Assembly: GCA_947095535.1 (NCBI GenBank)
Contig: OX352774.1
Span: forward strand, 45,214,496-45,278,495
Direction: 5' to 3'
DNA length: 64,000 bases
From: Poecilobothrus nobilitatus
Taxonomy: Eukaryota > Arthropoda > Insecta > Diptera > Dolichopodidae
The notes under the pieces are model-generated. The model was not told where the DNA came from. It saw only the letters and a list, made by a program, of their open reading frames with translations, and did not search any database. A program made the translations under genes and the position numbers. Position 1 is the stretch's first letter; each line of letters opens with the position of its first letter. Positions 1-13,047 of the stretch are shown here, one piece after another.

Positions 1-726
1 TACTAATTAAGAAACTGTATACATACCGTATATTTTTAATAGATGTAAAAGAGAATCATACCTATACATTATCTGATGCTTCTTTTCTTAAAAATATTTC
101 TGAATATACACAACACATCAATTATTTGACTCTCAACGTTTGTTTATTTAAATTTTAAAATGTTTTAATAAAAACCGAATTTTATTTAATACGTATACAA
201 CATGTAAAACTGTCTATAATATTGTACTATATAAAACTTTGTGTATACCTTTCAATTTATAACCTCTTATTATTAAAATGTTCACGTGGTTTAAGAAAGG
301 GTATTGGAATAACGTAAAAAATTCGATGTCGACTTGGAATTTTAGATTTCCCTTACGATTGAAAATATATTTATTTTTTTTTAATCATAATTTCTGTGAT
401 TCCGACCCATCGATAATTCATATACTCAGACATAATTCCGACCGATCGATCTTCGACCACTTAAGAAATTCCCTTCGTCTAATTAAACATCAAATTAAAT
501 ATTTTTCGTCAAATTGAAACATAATTGTAGCAAAACTAAAAATAAATTTAAAATATAATAAAATGATGTAAACAAAATATTAAATATAATTATAATTTAA
601 TACTTATGCCGAGATGACGCACATGCTTTACGGCAAAAGGGCGCCCTAAAAATATCGGCAGATATTTATATCTGGACGATATAATTTAAAAAAAAAAATA
701 TTATAACGTATAGTAATTATAACGTA
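1..726. other. AT-rich non-coding flank, no gene seen
   Basis: No gene or recognisable repeat family. A 79-codon frame at 278-517 has no recognisable domain and a Phe/Ser/His-rich composition typical of chance translation of AT-rich DNA. The short stretch at 600-660 is less AT-rich than its surroundings but matches nothing I know. Confidence 0.5.
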
Positions 727-894
727 CCTATACATAAATGTGATAAAGAAATTACACAGCCTTAACTTTTCAAGCGTGGCTGTAAATATCGTAAAGCGGA
801 ATTATTCTTATTACACGACATGTGTGAGATTCGGTGTTTGCACCATATTTTATACGCGCTTATCCACTAGGTCACCGAGGCCCCAAAAACAAAA
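727..894 (-). mobile_element. tRNA-derived SINE, copy S1
   Basis: On the minus strand the element starts GGGGCCTCGGTGACCTAGTG, a pol III A-box-like head. It then has a B-box-like segment (ACACCGAATCTC), a body containing AATAATTCCGC and CAGCCACGC, and ends near TCACATTTATGT. The same order and body occur at 40530-40681 and 46668-46856, which defines the family. The 3' tail and target duplication are not clear here, suggesting an old copy. The 102-codon frame at 740-1048 on the plus strand overlaps it antisense and is not a gene. Confidence 0.7.
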
Positions 895-1232
895 AAAAAT
901 ATTTTCAATTCTTAGTAAAATTCAATTACAAAATCAATTACCACAATTACAAAAGTGGTATATAGGTAATCTTTTTGACATTACAAAACTTAAAGTGAAT
1001 ACTATACTTTTAAAACGTTTTAAAGTGAATTTTGTCAAAATTGTTTAATCGAGTTTACTCCTAAAGCAATAGAATGAGACGAAGAGTGATGAGAAGACGG
1101 TATTACATACTTTATATTAGTACATTTGCGATTATGTAACGAAAATACGATTAAATTGGGTTTAAAATAATGATATGAAGTATAAAGTATTATTGAAATA
1201 TCTGTATTAATCTCAGAAACAATTAACTTAGG

Positions 1233-1485
1233 GTCTTTCCGAACTTATCATACTAGCACTTAACACTAGATATTATGACAACTTCTTACATGTATTACTT
1301 TTTTAGTAAAACCATCTAGTATTAGGTGAAAGTACACTAAAAACTTGACAGAATAATAATGAAGTGCGATTAGGTAATTTTGTGAAATATTTTTGAATGC
1401 ACTAAACATTTTTTGGAGTTTTTCGGAATTAATTTAGTACAATTAGCCAGTATTTAGTGCAAAGTGTGATAGGTTTGGAAATGTC
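1233..1485. mobile_element. MITE-like element with imperfect terminal inverted repeats
   Basis: The left end (CTTTCCGAACTTATCATACT, from 1235) and the reverse complement of the right end (ATTTCCAAACCTATCACACT, near 1464-1483) match over about 26 bases with a few differences. The interior of roughly 200 bases has no ORF. This layout fits a short non-autonomous DNA transposon. TTAG-like bases occur next to both ends but are too weak to call a target duplication. The superfamily is not identifiable. Confidence 0.4.
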
Positions 1486-2526
1486 TTTAGTGGTTTGATT
1501 ATAAATCTTTTAATACAATACAAAATAAAATCTTTTAATCTTTTTCAAATACAATACAAACATATAATCTAAATACAATAAAGCCTATTCAGATAAAAAT
1601 TACAATAAAATAATATTAAGTATAAATTTCTTTTTTAATTAGAATTTATTCTTTAAATTTTTCAACTTGAGACAGATTACTCGCTAAAAAATTTTTCTTG
1701 TCTGGCACCTTAGTAACTCATTCTGAAATTATCAATTAAGAAAAAGTTTCAAAATTCTTCTGAAAAAAAAAATTGTGGCTTCCAAGATTTAAAAACATTA
1801 ATTTTTGTTATGAAACCTTTTTAATTTCAATATAGCAAAAATATTAATTGAATGAATAAAAAAATTATTATAAATTGCGTTATGCAAAATTAAGTGCTAA
1901 TCATTCAAAAAAAAAAAAAAAATTTTTTTTATACCTTTACCGAAACATACTATTACTGTTTTCAACTTAATTGAAAATTCATACCCAAATAATCTTAAAA
2001 TTAAATTTTCACAAATAAGTAGAAGCAAATAAAAGCATTTTTTTTTTTTTTCATGTGATTGTTACATTTTGTGTATTTTATTGAGGTGTTACTAAAATTT
2101 TCGATGTATTACAATAGAATCTAAAGGTTTGTTATATTAAAAAGGAATCTTTATATTCTATTATATTATTTATAAACATGTAAATATCTTAGTAATAAAG
2201 ATTCTACAAGATCCTTAAAATTTATTTATAAATTTTTATAAAATAGTTAAGGATGAATCTCACTACGCCTTGAATAGGGTATTATGAAAGGACTAGAATA
2301 ATACCGGAGTCTTAAAGCTCTATACCTCATAATACAATGCAAGACCTTACCTAAAAAATCTCTAAAAAAACGATGGTTCAGTTGTATTATTAAAATAGAT
2401 ATTATTGAATCACTTTCAGTTTGTTTTAACCAAAGTACCACTGATTCAGATACTATATTCTTCTTTTTTTTTAAACGCTATCCGATTTAACACGCTACCT
2501 GATTTCTTTTTATAAATTTATTGTAG
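1486..2526. other. AT-rich non-coding sequence
   Basis: Long A and T runs (for example 1910-1930 and 2038-2050). A minus-strand 64-codon frame at 2247-2441 has no recognisable motif. The segment 2440-2526 is pyrimidine-leaning and ends in TTATTGTAG, a plausible splice acceptor for the open frame that follows. Confidence 0.4.
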
Positions 2527-2709
2527 GATATTGGGTACTGGTGGGAAGAATTGAAAGAAAATAAGAGGATAATAAGGGGGAGTTTAAAGGTAAATTTATA
2601 TACAGGTTCTTTTTCAAAAGATGCAAATAATATATTGGCAAAATCTGTCAGACGGGACCATATTGCAAGGAAATACGTTCCACATTTTAGCGATTCTCAC
2701 AATAAATGA
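2527..2709 (+). other. Candidate terminal coding exon (unproven)
   Basis: A 60-codon open frame starts directly after the acceptor-like TTTATTGTAG and ends in TGA at 2707-2709. It has no internal ATG-led start of useful length, so if real it would be a 3' exon. The frame opens DIGYWWEELKEN and ends ARKYVPHFSDSHNK, less lysine/asparagine/phenylalanine-biased than the chance frames around it. I recognise no domain. An open stretch this long is expected by chance many times in a 64-kb AT-rich window. A decayed transposon ORF is an equally good explanation. Confidence 0.25.
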
Positions 2710-5700
2710 ATTTCCCTAACTAATTATAAAACACCAAGAAATTTCCACGGTGTAGAAATGCGCACTTGAAGCTTTCCTAGTGTTTGCTTTGGAATTGTTT
2801 AAAGGGAGCCATTATTGATTTTAATTTAATAGAACCAGTGTCATTATCTACAAATTATCTATAAAAGGGAGATAATGCTGCAATAGTGCGATGAATTCTA
2901 AGAACAGTAAAAGTTATTTGTATAATAGTATCTATAATTAGACATAAGGCGCGAATTTGGATTTTACCCAGATAAAAAAATGCAGATTGGGGGGCGCCAA
3001 ATCATTTATTGTAGTTGTATTTCATTTTAAAATTTCCATTATACAACTATCCTATAATTTCAATAATATAAACAAATTTTTTTCATCATTTAAATTTTTT
3101 TTTTATTTTCCTTTTGGGCTCCTTATTTCATGGTCCATTTATATTCCACATTATTAATAAAAGGTATAATGTTTGTTTATCGAACACTTATATTATTTCA
3201 ACCCAAAAGAAATTAATTTAAAATTTTCTTAAAATTGAAAAATAAAACTTTCACCTTATATTCAGAATTTTTTTCAATTTTTTTTTTCTTTTCTTGCGTT
3301 TTTTATTCATTTAATTTCTTTTTTAAAGAAGCAAAAAAAAAAAAAAACATTTTTATTAAAATGAAAGGCTCATTGCCACTTACCAAAGCAACAGAAATAC
3401 AAAAATAAAAAAATAAAAACATGAAAAACTTTTTTTTATTTACATTCCACTTTTCATCACCTTTTATCTGAAGTTGAAAAAATAAAGTAAATTGAAACTC
3501 TTCAGAATGATTGGCCGGGTGGTAGCCATATACATACAAAGTTAAAGTAATGGTAATTTTCAGAATATATATATATATATAAGTATACGTCGCAAACTTA
3601 CCAATAATTGATGCCTGAGAATGAAATGAAATGTTTTTCCGAGGTTTTAGTTAAAATATTTATTTTCATTTGATTTTGTTGCAGACTATATATTTGTATG
3701 AAAAAGAAAATGAGAAGAAATAATAAAAAAAAAAGAAAACAAATAACAAAAAAAAAAAAAAAAAGGAGCAAAGAATTGAAGAAAAATAAACTGAAAATGG
3801 ATATTTAATCGCTTACAAAGTTACAAAAGAAACAGGAAAAACTCTTGAAAAATAATATTATAGTATATTGTATTGAAATGATTTATTTGATAATGATACA
3901 ACAATAGGAACGTCATTTATATTTTTGTTATCTGAATCAAGAACTACAAATAAAAAACATAATAGTTCTTAATGACATGTCCTTTATTTTATATTTTTGT
4001 TTTTTTTTTTTTTTTTATTAATTTTACAAGTAGTTTACAATGCTTTCTGCTCTTATTATGGGTTATTAAGTATCTATATAACATAAAATACTTTTAATTC
4101 ATTGAGTTAATGATTGAGTTATTTTAATTAGTAATGTTTTAGTAATATCATTTTTTTATATTGAATTTTAATTTCAATAGAATTTTTTGTATTTTGAAAA
4201 GGATTTTTCTGGAAGATTACAAATAAAAATGATAATATTTCTATCTAACAAATCTTTAATTAACTCTCTATTCTATAATAAAAAAAAGTATTATATGAAT
4301 TATTTTATAAGAAAAGGGTTTCCAAAAATTAGAAATAGTGTATACTTTTGGGGTTGGTTAAAATTACAGTGACTGTGATACAGAAGTACATAGACTGGGA
4401 TTAGAATGTATAAACTATTCGCTTTATTTAGAGTATTGAAAAAGACAAATTGATTTAATTTTGCTACTCCGAATATTTATACGTTACTAATTATACCTTA
4501 TCCGAAAATTCAATTGAAGATTAATAATATAGAATAATGTTTTGCATATTTTGAGGCACTTGGGGAAAATGAAAAGGTCAACATATTGGCAAGAAACTTC
4601 AATATTAAGAAAGTAGGTAATGACTAATCAGATATTATCGAAAATAATAACAACGGTTTAACTTGAATTTTGAAGGGAAAATAAATGTTCTTAAATTAAA
4701 ACAAAGAGATCCAAAAAAAAAGAGTTCCCATAAACTTAAAATTCAGAGAAGTTAGATTATCTTATCTTTGTTGTAAATCAGGTATCAGCAAAATTCGGTT
4801 ATTCAGACATGTTTGCCAAACTTCAAAGCAGGTTTATGATCTTAAGAGCTAAACGTATGTGGCAGCTAAAACGTAATTTTTAGTGAATTATTTTTTGTGA
4901 GTGAAAATGTAAAAAATGCACTTTTTATTATTCAATATTTCGTTTCAGCGTTACAAACTGTATTTTGACATTTGAAAACCATAAAATAATATAAAATATT
5001 TTTAATTATTTTTTTTTTTTGTAAAAAAAGGAGCAGATATTGCAGGAGGGCAAAAAATAGGTATTAAAAAAAAAAAAAATAAAAATAAAATAAAAAAGTA
5101 AAAAAATATTTTTAGTAAAGTTTTTCATTTCTAAAATACCAGTGAAAATAAATTTTTCACAAAAAGGCTAAAGCATTGATTGTTACTATGATTCAAACAC
5201 AATAAAAATGAATTCATCTAAGCAAACTTTTAGTTCAATGCTATATAATGATTTTATAATACTTAAAAGTATATACAAAAAAAAAAAAAATAAATCTGTG
5301 GCAAGAAAAAGGAAACAAAAAAAAAAAAGAAGAAAAATAAAAAAATAAAACATGAATTAAAAAACTTAGAGAAAATTTTCTATTTACGAAACCACTTGAA
5401 AGTTAATTAATTTTCTATACATTGTTAGATTTTCAATCCATCAAACTTGAATTCTTTATTTTTTATTTTTGTTTTTTTTTTTTATTCTGTGGTGTATTTG
5501 TGGTGTATTTGGTCATTTTTTTTTTTCTTTCCTTTTTTTTATTTTTTTTTTTTTATCCAAAATGAATCCTCCATTTCGAATAGAATTACTTATCTTTTCT
5601 GTTAAAAAACAAATTTATTTCTTACAGGTAGAATATATAATATATTCTTACTTAGTATAGTATTATCTAAATGAAGTGGAGTTAAATTATTGTAATATCT

Positions 5701-6737
5701 ATAATATATAGGTTAGGTGGGTATTGGGTAATGGGAGTTGATGATTTACTGTATGGTTGACTGATTGAATTAATGAGTAAAATGGTATCTTTGGATGATA
5801 GGAATGGATTATTTGATGAGCTTGTAATACAATAACATATAATATATATTATATATACATATAACATTATATATAAGAAACTTGTGTACGTACATATATA
5901 TATATATATATATATAAGTATGTATATAATGTGTAGATTAATCTTTTTATTATTGGAAAGAAAAAAGTTTTTATAATGTTTTTCTTACTTTAAATTTTTT
6001 TTTATATACGTATAACCAACCATATATATTTATAGATACGTGCTAATGTACAAAAAAATAAAAAAAAAAGTTTATAAAAAGTTTAAGTTTAAATGCGGTT
6101 GAATATTTCTATTTATCAAAATTTAAATGAATAAAAGGCTATATTTTATCTTTCAAATAGAATATTTTGTGTTTGAGTGAATGTATGTATATTGTATATA
6201 TAGATATTTATATATGTTGACATAAATTAAATAACTACAATTTATATATATAGCTATACATATTATACAATGTGTATTTTTATATAATATATATATATGT
6301 GTGTACATATAAAATTACCTTTCTTATATGGATTTAGAAAAAAAAAACAAATCTCCAAAACACACTAATCTATGGTATTAACTACTAAAGTATTCAATTC
6401 GAGAACGTAACCCCATATAGAATGTTGAGAAAAATAAAAAAAAAATAAAAAACAAAACAAAGAAAGAAAAAAACTTAAGAATAAAAACTGAACAAAAAAT
6501 GTAAAAATCATTTAACAAAACAGAAAAAAGTTGAATGAAATTGAATGATTGTGAAGAAAATGATGAAGTGCCATGGATTAACTATCATTGTTTTTTATAT
6601 ATATGTATATATGGAAAAAAGTATGCAAGTACCTATAATAGTAAATATAATACGGTACGGTACAGAGAATCCTTTAAAAAAAAAAAACAAAAACCACGGC
6701 AAATTTATTTCATTCTAATATTCTCAATAATTCCTTG
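2710..6737. other. AT-rich intergenic or intronic DNA with homopolymers and TA microsatellites
   Basis: No supported gene. It contains repeated A and T tracts, TA dinucleotide runs near 3565-3582 and 5894-5916, and scattered purine-rich stretches at 3690-3780 and 5270-5350. The short frames at 2957, 3303, 4187, 5469, 5682 and 6535 are built mainly from Phe, Lys, Ile, Asn and Tyr codons of A/T runs and have no motifs. Confidence 0.5.
5894..5916. repeat. (TA)n microsatellite
   Basis: An uninterrupted run of about eleven TA units lies inside a longer TA-rich tract (5820-5935). Confidence 0.9.
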
Positions 6738-7412
6738 TTTTTAGCACATTTTCAGAAAAATGTGCCTATGTGCCTATTAGTTTCACTCTGTCCGTCTGTC
6801 CGTCTGTCCCTCTGTTTACAAAATTTCTACACCATTTGAGATAAAGAAAATAAATTTTAACCATGAGTAAGTATCATAAAAAAAATTAATGTTGTAGAAT
6901 AAGTTTTTCATGCAGCCCTATCCAATACGGAACTACAGCCCCTCCAACTTTGGAAAAGCTCTATTTTCAAACGGCGCGTTTATCTCATGTTCTACTTAAA
7001 ATTTTCTTAATCTGAAAACGCCATTTAACAGAAATTTTTTTTACCTCTATAAATCAATATCAAAATTATAAATTTTTTTTTTTTAATTTAGTATGGATTT
7101 TAATTTACCGATATGTAAAAACCAAAATTTTTATATCTTCATAACTCAGGCACGGTTTCAAATAGAGACTTAAAATTTTGAAGTAAGAAAGAACTTTTAG
7201 AATTAGTATAAGCTTCATCAGAAAATTTTTTTCTACAACACCTTGTTTAAAAGCTATTAGGGTTCAAAAATTTAAATTTGCTATTTTTTGAACCTTACAG
7301 ACACCTGTACAAATTTTTCTTCTACAAGACATAAGTCACAATTCTATACAGTTTATACTATTTTTTGGAAATGTGCGCTTTTAAAAGCCGTTAGTTTATA
7401 CATTCTGCCTTG
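6738..7412 (+). mobile_element. Repeat family D, copy D1 (HINE-related, non-coding)
   Basis: Starts TTTTTAGCACATTTT with a local hairpin (GCACATTTT paired with AAAAATGTGC). A (CTGTCCGT)n-type microsatellite follows at 6786-6818, then ACAAAATTTCTACACC, a body with several 'ACGGAACTACAGCCCC'-type blocks, and a 3' end CATTCTGCCTTG. Other copies are at 12337-13047, 20181-20560, 39089-39915 and 51196-51902. Its interior matches the middle of the family A element at 31479-32940, so it belongs to the same pool of rolling-circle-type repeats. No protein is encoded. Confidence 0.65.
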
Positions 7413-9239
7413 CTTTTTTTTCTTTTTTCTCTTTCTATTCAATTGTAAAAATTTATGAAAAACACAATGGTTTTATATTATTATTTATAACTATACTTAT
7501 TAAATATTTATATATATAAAATGGTACAGCAATGATAATTTAATGGAAAAGAAAAAAGTACAGGGTCATGAAATTTAAAAAATTGGATTTTAAAAAAAAA
7601 AATAGAATTAACAGTTAAATAATGTATTTTTTTTTTTAATTTAGAATTTCAATTCAATTTTATATAATAATATTATATTTATATACTAATGATTTAAATA
7701 GATTTTAAAGGATACTGTTATTTTCTTTAGTTAAGTGTTTATTTCTTTGTTTTTATAAATGTTTTCCTTTTTAAATGAAAATCTAGGCTCAGACCATTTA
7801 ATTGAGAAAAGATTTTAATTTTTAGTATGGGTAAATATTTTGAAAGAGAACATTTCAATGTAAAACATTTCATCAGAAACAGACGTAGATGCGTACTATA
7901 TTATGCATAGTCCAACCAATTTATTTGCTTCTTTGAGGACTTCCGATAAAAATATTTAAGAAATTCATTTTTCAGGATAAATTAAAATTGGAAGTGCTAA
8001 TAATTGGAAAACAGTTTTTTTTTCTATTCATATTGCAGTAAGCAGACTTCTGCAGATTAATAAATTCGAAATAATTTTTTTGTATAAGTGGGTAAAGTAC
8101 CAGCATAATTTTATATTTTAAAACATTTAACTTTGCCTAGTTTAGAAATGTTTGTTCATTCATCTATGAGTTCTTAATAAAGGAGAGTAAAATTTTGGCA
8201 CACTTGAGTTTCAAGTGTTATGTTATATTTAAGAATCCTTTTGTTTTGTTTTATATAGAATGGAAAATGTTATCAACATTTACGTTTAAGGCCAAATTTA
8301 ACAAAATCTTAAGAAAATGTTTTTTTAAATTTTATTTGAAGTTGATTAAATGAAACTCTTTTCTTTTTTAACTACATTGTTTTTTTTTACTTATTATAAG
8401 CGTATATTATATCATAGCTACTGCTGAATATTAAACGGGTTAGGGAAAATAATGATCCAAGAAGCTGAAGCTAAGTCCAACATACAAGCAACTTACTTCA
8501 CGCCCTATATGCTTCTTAAGGAGATAAAACGAAAACAAAATAGACTTTATCATTATTGTAGCCCTTCTGTATTTACTTACATAAACATATATATCTTTAA
8601 ATCCTTGCACATTAAAATATGTATATAATATGTATATTGTTTTAATATGTACATAAAAATATTATTATTTTAGACTTACATGCTATATACTGCATATTTG
8701 ATGATGAGTAAACTATTAGAAAATAAAATAAAAAAAAACGATTTTTTTTTATTTCAAAACGATCACATTTAATCGTTTTGGGGCTTTTAATAGATGAATA
8801 ATCTAATCATATATATAGCATAAATATGTGTATAATATATAATAGTATATAATTCAATTTCAATTTATATCCCTTATTTATTTATTTTTAAAGATGTTCT
8901 CGGATATTTATTTCTTATAGCATGCAATATTTTATTTCCTTTTCAAAATATATTGAAGTATAAGTTGATTTAATGTTAGTAAATGAAATTAATATTTGAG
9001 GGTGAAAAATTAACGGTAAATATTGATTAATGATAACAAAAGGGGACAAAAATACAACATTTACAAAACAATATACCAAACTATATTATATATACCTATA
9101 GATAAAATGTTTAAGAATAATAATTTAATAATTTTAACACTTAAGAACAAAGAAATATTTTAATATGAGAATAATTTGTTTATTGCATTTATTGCCGTAA
9201 ATGCAGTAGATTTTGGCACTAGACAGTTTCAAAAAAGTT
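7413..9239. other. AT-rich non-coding sequence
   Basis: No gene, no repeat family recognised. A somewhat less AT-rich patch at 8430-8530 shows no open frame with a motif. TA-rich tracts occur at 8585-8660 and 8805-8860. Confidence 0.45.
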
Positions 9240-9254
9240 CACTTAAATTTTATA

Positions 9255-9545
9255 TTATTAATTTATGATAAAGATAAGATTTTGGAAAGAGCGGCGAAAT
9301 ATTTTGAAGAGCTCCTTAATATGATGACAACGTGTGACAAGATAACAAAGTAACATGGAATGTATTATAGGAGATATTACAAGCATATCGGAGAACTACG
9401 TATTGTGTCTATGATATGGACAAAGTTTATTATAATATAACATTATATACCTAATAAGAAAATGAAAGTGAAATTAATTGAAAATACGGAAAGCAGAATT
9501 ACTGCCATTGAACGGATTCCATTTAAAAATTTTTAATTTTTTTTT
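9255..9545 (+). pseudogene. Decayed LINE fragment (region before the reverse transcriptase)
   Basis: A short frame near 9265-9355 reads DKDKILERAAKYFEELLN. Many non-LTR retrotransposons carry a similar E-R-W-x-x-Y-F-x-x-L-L-N segment between the endonuclease and reverse-transcriptase domains. About 120 bases further on, a frame reads KIRKAELLPLNGF, weakly resembling the later K-A-x-G-x-D-G-I segment. The frame is broken by stops in between. The call rests on one short motif and spacing. The 61-codon frame at 9478-9663 is part of this remnant or chance. Confidence 0.35.
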
Positions 9546-12336
9546 TTTATTTGAAATCTCAACCAAAGTTTTAAAATTGCATCGAAATCATCATCCAGAA
9601 ATAGTTAATAGATTTCAACTTCTGTATATAATGACTTTATTGATAAGAATTAAAACATCTTAAAGGTTAGAAGTCAATAGGGGGATTTAAAATAAAAAAC
9701 AGCGAGGAAAAGAATTAAATTAGCATTAATGCGCTTACAAATTTTTTTTTCACAAATCGTCGTGCCGAAACGGGTTAACGAATTTTAAGTTTCTAATGAT
9801 AGTTAACTCCCCTGGTAAGTAACAATACTTGTACAAAATTTAAAATGAATCGACCAAATTGTTTAGGTATAATAAATTGAAAAACCGAAAGCAAAATCTA
9901 AAAACTCTTGTGTCACAAGAATTAATGTATAATATGTAATAACTTTATTGCCTTGGCAAATTTCTTTTTCATAGTCTGAAAGCATATACAAAGTTTGAAA
10001 TGATTCGGTCATACCGTTTATTCAGGAAAATCGAATTAGCTGTTATGCCGAAAAAAGTTAACAAACTGAAAAAATAATACTTTTCAAGGTTCAGATAAAT
10101 ACTGATCCCTGCAATGTTTGATTTGAAGTAGATAAACAAGCGGTTTAGTAATGTATAAAGAGAAAATATACATGAACTCACAAAAACTTAACTTCAAAAA
10201 CTCTACTTTTATATAATAAAATCTCATATCGCTAAACAACGTATTATACAAAAGATAAAATAATAGAATATCTATAACAATTCTAAGCAATGCATATTAA
10301 TAAAAATTCTATTAACTCTTTGACATTAATATTTAATATTATGCTTATTTTTTGGATTTCAAAGAAACATAATTGGCTTGATGAAAGATATTAAAAAATA
10401 GCATATATTCTAAGACAAATTAAAAATACAAGACGAACTCATAAAACAAATTAATATAACATGGTTGTATATCAAAGATCGTTATATTTTTGCAAAGAAA
10501 AAACGTGCAAAGAAAGTACTTAAAAGAAAGTTTAAAAATTAATATGTACCTAGACCTAGTAACAAAGGGATATTTCCTTTTATAGTGATTTTTACATTTG
10601 TATGGTATCTAATAATTCACAAAATTAACATATTTGGGCCAAGGAGGATACATTTTTAAAAAAAATTTGTAAATCTATAGAAATTAGCGGTTTAAAATAA
10701 AAAAATCTATTAAAGTTACTTTTTAGTATGATTGGCCTAAATTGATCTAAAAGATGATGAAACCAAAACCAAGAATTCACTACTATTAGTTTATACACAC
10801 TAAATTATTAATTATACATAATAATTATATCTATAATTATTATAAGGTATAAGATAAACCGCATATATTTATTACTTAATACGAATATAAATATTTAAAG
10901 CAGTTAAACGTTACTTTTTTCTCAATGGTTAGAGTAAATGCATAAAATCAATATTATTATAAAAAAAAAATTAAAACAAAAATTAAGCGGATTATTTCAA
11001 TCTCATATATCTCTCGCCCCAATCAAATCTATCTTTTCTATTTACTATTACGCGATTAAATTAATAATGGGTATATTCACCCCACTTTATATTAAAGTCC
11101 TTCAATAATAGTAGTTATTATATATATTTCAGAAAACAAAACCGCAAACTCATAAAGTAAAGGTAGATATAATACACATAATAAAAAAAAACATTAACAA
11201 AACTTTAGAAACACTACAAAATTTAATAAACATAACAAAAGACTTTAAGACATCTTTTTAGACAGATACCAAAAAAATATTTTATTATGGAAATTTCTTA
11301 ACTCATACCGCCATTCAAAATAATGTTAAAATTTCGTTTTTTAATTTTTTTTTAAAACAATATAAAATCTATATAAGAATGGTAAGATACGTCCTGATAT
11401 CGACAAAAAAAAACAAAAAACAAAAACAAAAATGGTCCATGTGTGAAAATTTAATGAATTATTCAAAAGTTTTAATACCCGCAAAAAAGACTCATCAACT
11501 ATGCATAAACAAGAGTAAATTTAAAATTTTCATTTTCTATTTACCTTCTTAAGTAAAAAAAAAATAAAAATTCATAAAAATATCTATAGATACATTTTAC
11601 TTTAAATATACAAAAAAAAGGATAATTATACCACCCTTCTTTAAATATATAATACATAATATTATTTACTACAATAATAGTTTTTAATGTATTCCTATAC
11701 ATAGATACAAATTCAAAAATCGTACCCATACCGTTAGTTTTTTTTACACCTTACCATAGTACAATTTTCTACACATAATATTTAATATTAAATTTTAGGT
11801 TTAAGTTTGATAAAATAGATGCTGGGTAAAAATTAAAAGAATCAAATACAAACAAGAGTATATATTTATATATATATATATATATATTCTATATCAAATA
11901 TAGCTATATTTAAATATTCGATTCTAAAATAGCTAATTTATAAAATTGGTTTGAATTTGATCTAAAATCTAATAAAAGGTGCAATGTTTAATTTCCAAAC
12001 ATTTCAATAAAAGAGTCTCGGATTCAAATCTCGTCCCTCTCATATCCAAATAAATAAAAGCAACTATACATACATATCTATTAATAACAGTAGCTCGTCC
12101 ATATACCGAATATGAAATAGGTCAATAAAATATATCGGCTTATAGTATTGATACTATATCTGTATTAAGTAGAAAATAAAAAAAATAAGTAGATAGTTCT
12201 GAGAGCTTTTAAAGTTCCATATAGTTCTGAGTCCTTTTAACGTTTCCTATTAGTAAATCGGAAGTATTCTCTTTTAAATTTTCTTATAGGTATTTAAAGA
12301 AAAATGAGAACTATAAAATATATTAACATTTTACTA
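9546..12336. other. AT-rich non-coding sequence
   Basis: No gene supported. The minus-strand frames at 9969-10181, 10084-10290 and 11541-11729 are low-complexity translations without motifs. A TA microsatellite lies at 11864-11886. A tRNA-like scrap is annotated separately at 12006-12045. Confidence 0.45.
12006..12045 (+). other. tRNA-like 3' half (B-box scrap)
   Basis: Contains TCTCGGATTCAAATCTCG, resembling a T-arm/B-box of a tRNA or tRNA-derived SINE. No acceptor stem or complete cloverleaf can be built, so this is a remnant, not a tRNA gene. Confidence 0.3.
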
Positions 12337-13047
12337 ATTTTTAGCACAATTTTCAAAAAAAAAGTTTGAAAAATTTACATATAAGTTTCATTTTGTCCCT
12401 TCCTTCGTCCATTCATCTGTTCACAAAATTTCTACACCGTTTAAGATAGAACAATGAAATTCTAACTGTGGATAGATTTCTTAAAACTACTTTTTTATGT
12501 AGCCACACCAATTATGGAGCTGCAATCTTTTAAAGTTTGAAATAAAAGTCCTATTTTCAAAAGTCTTTAATCTCAGATTCTGTTTAAAATTTTTTCTATA
12601 AAGCACTTGCTATACAAAGTTTGGCAATTTAGTATTTACATTTACCGTTATGTCATAACAAAATTTTTTAATCTCCGCAACGCTTTTAGATTGAATTTTG
12701 AAATTTTATGAAAAGAAAGATATTTTCTCAATTAGCATAAATCATCTCAGTACCGCATCCTTGTTTAAGAGCTGTTAAGAGTCAAAAATTGAAAATTTTC
12801 CATTTTTGGACACCTGTAACTTCATATCAGTATTACAAAGTAAAAATTTTTTCAATGTAAACTAAAAATGTACATAAAATGTACATAAAATTGAAAATAG
12901 GGGAGAGAAATTATTTAAAATTTCCTCTTACATATAAAATTCTTCGAAAATTTACAAACTTAGTCATAATATTTTAAACTGTTTTTATTGTCCTTTAAAA
13001 CATGTGCACCTTTAAAAACCTATCGTATTATATATTTTTTTACCTTG
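12337..13047 (+). mobile_element. Repeat family D, copy D2
   Basis: Begins TTTTTAGCACAATTTTC and has the decayed microsatellite TCCTTCGTCCATTCATCTG. The conserved block ACAAAATTTCTACACCGTTTA follows one base later, and it ends ATTTTTTTACCTTG. Collinear with D1 (6738-7412) but clearly diverged, with more mismatches in the body, so an old copy. No ORF. Confidence 0.6.

Noticed and set aside
278..517. 79-codon ORF as a possible gene
   Set aside because: No motif, biased composition, and no promoter or splice context.
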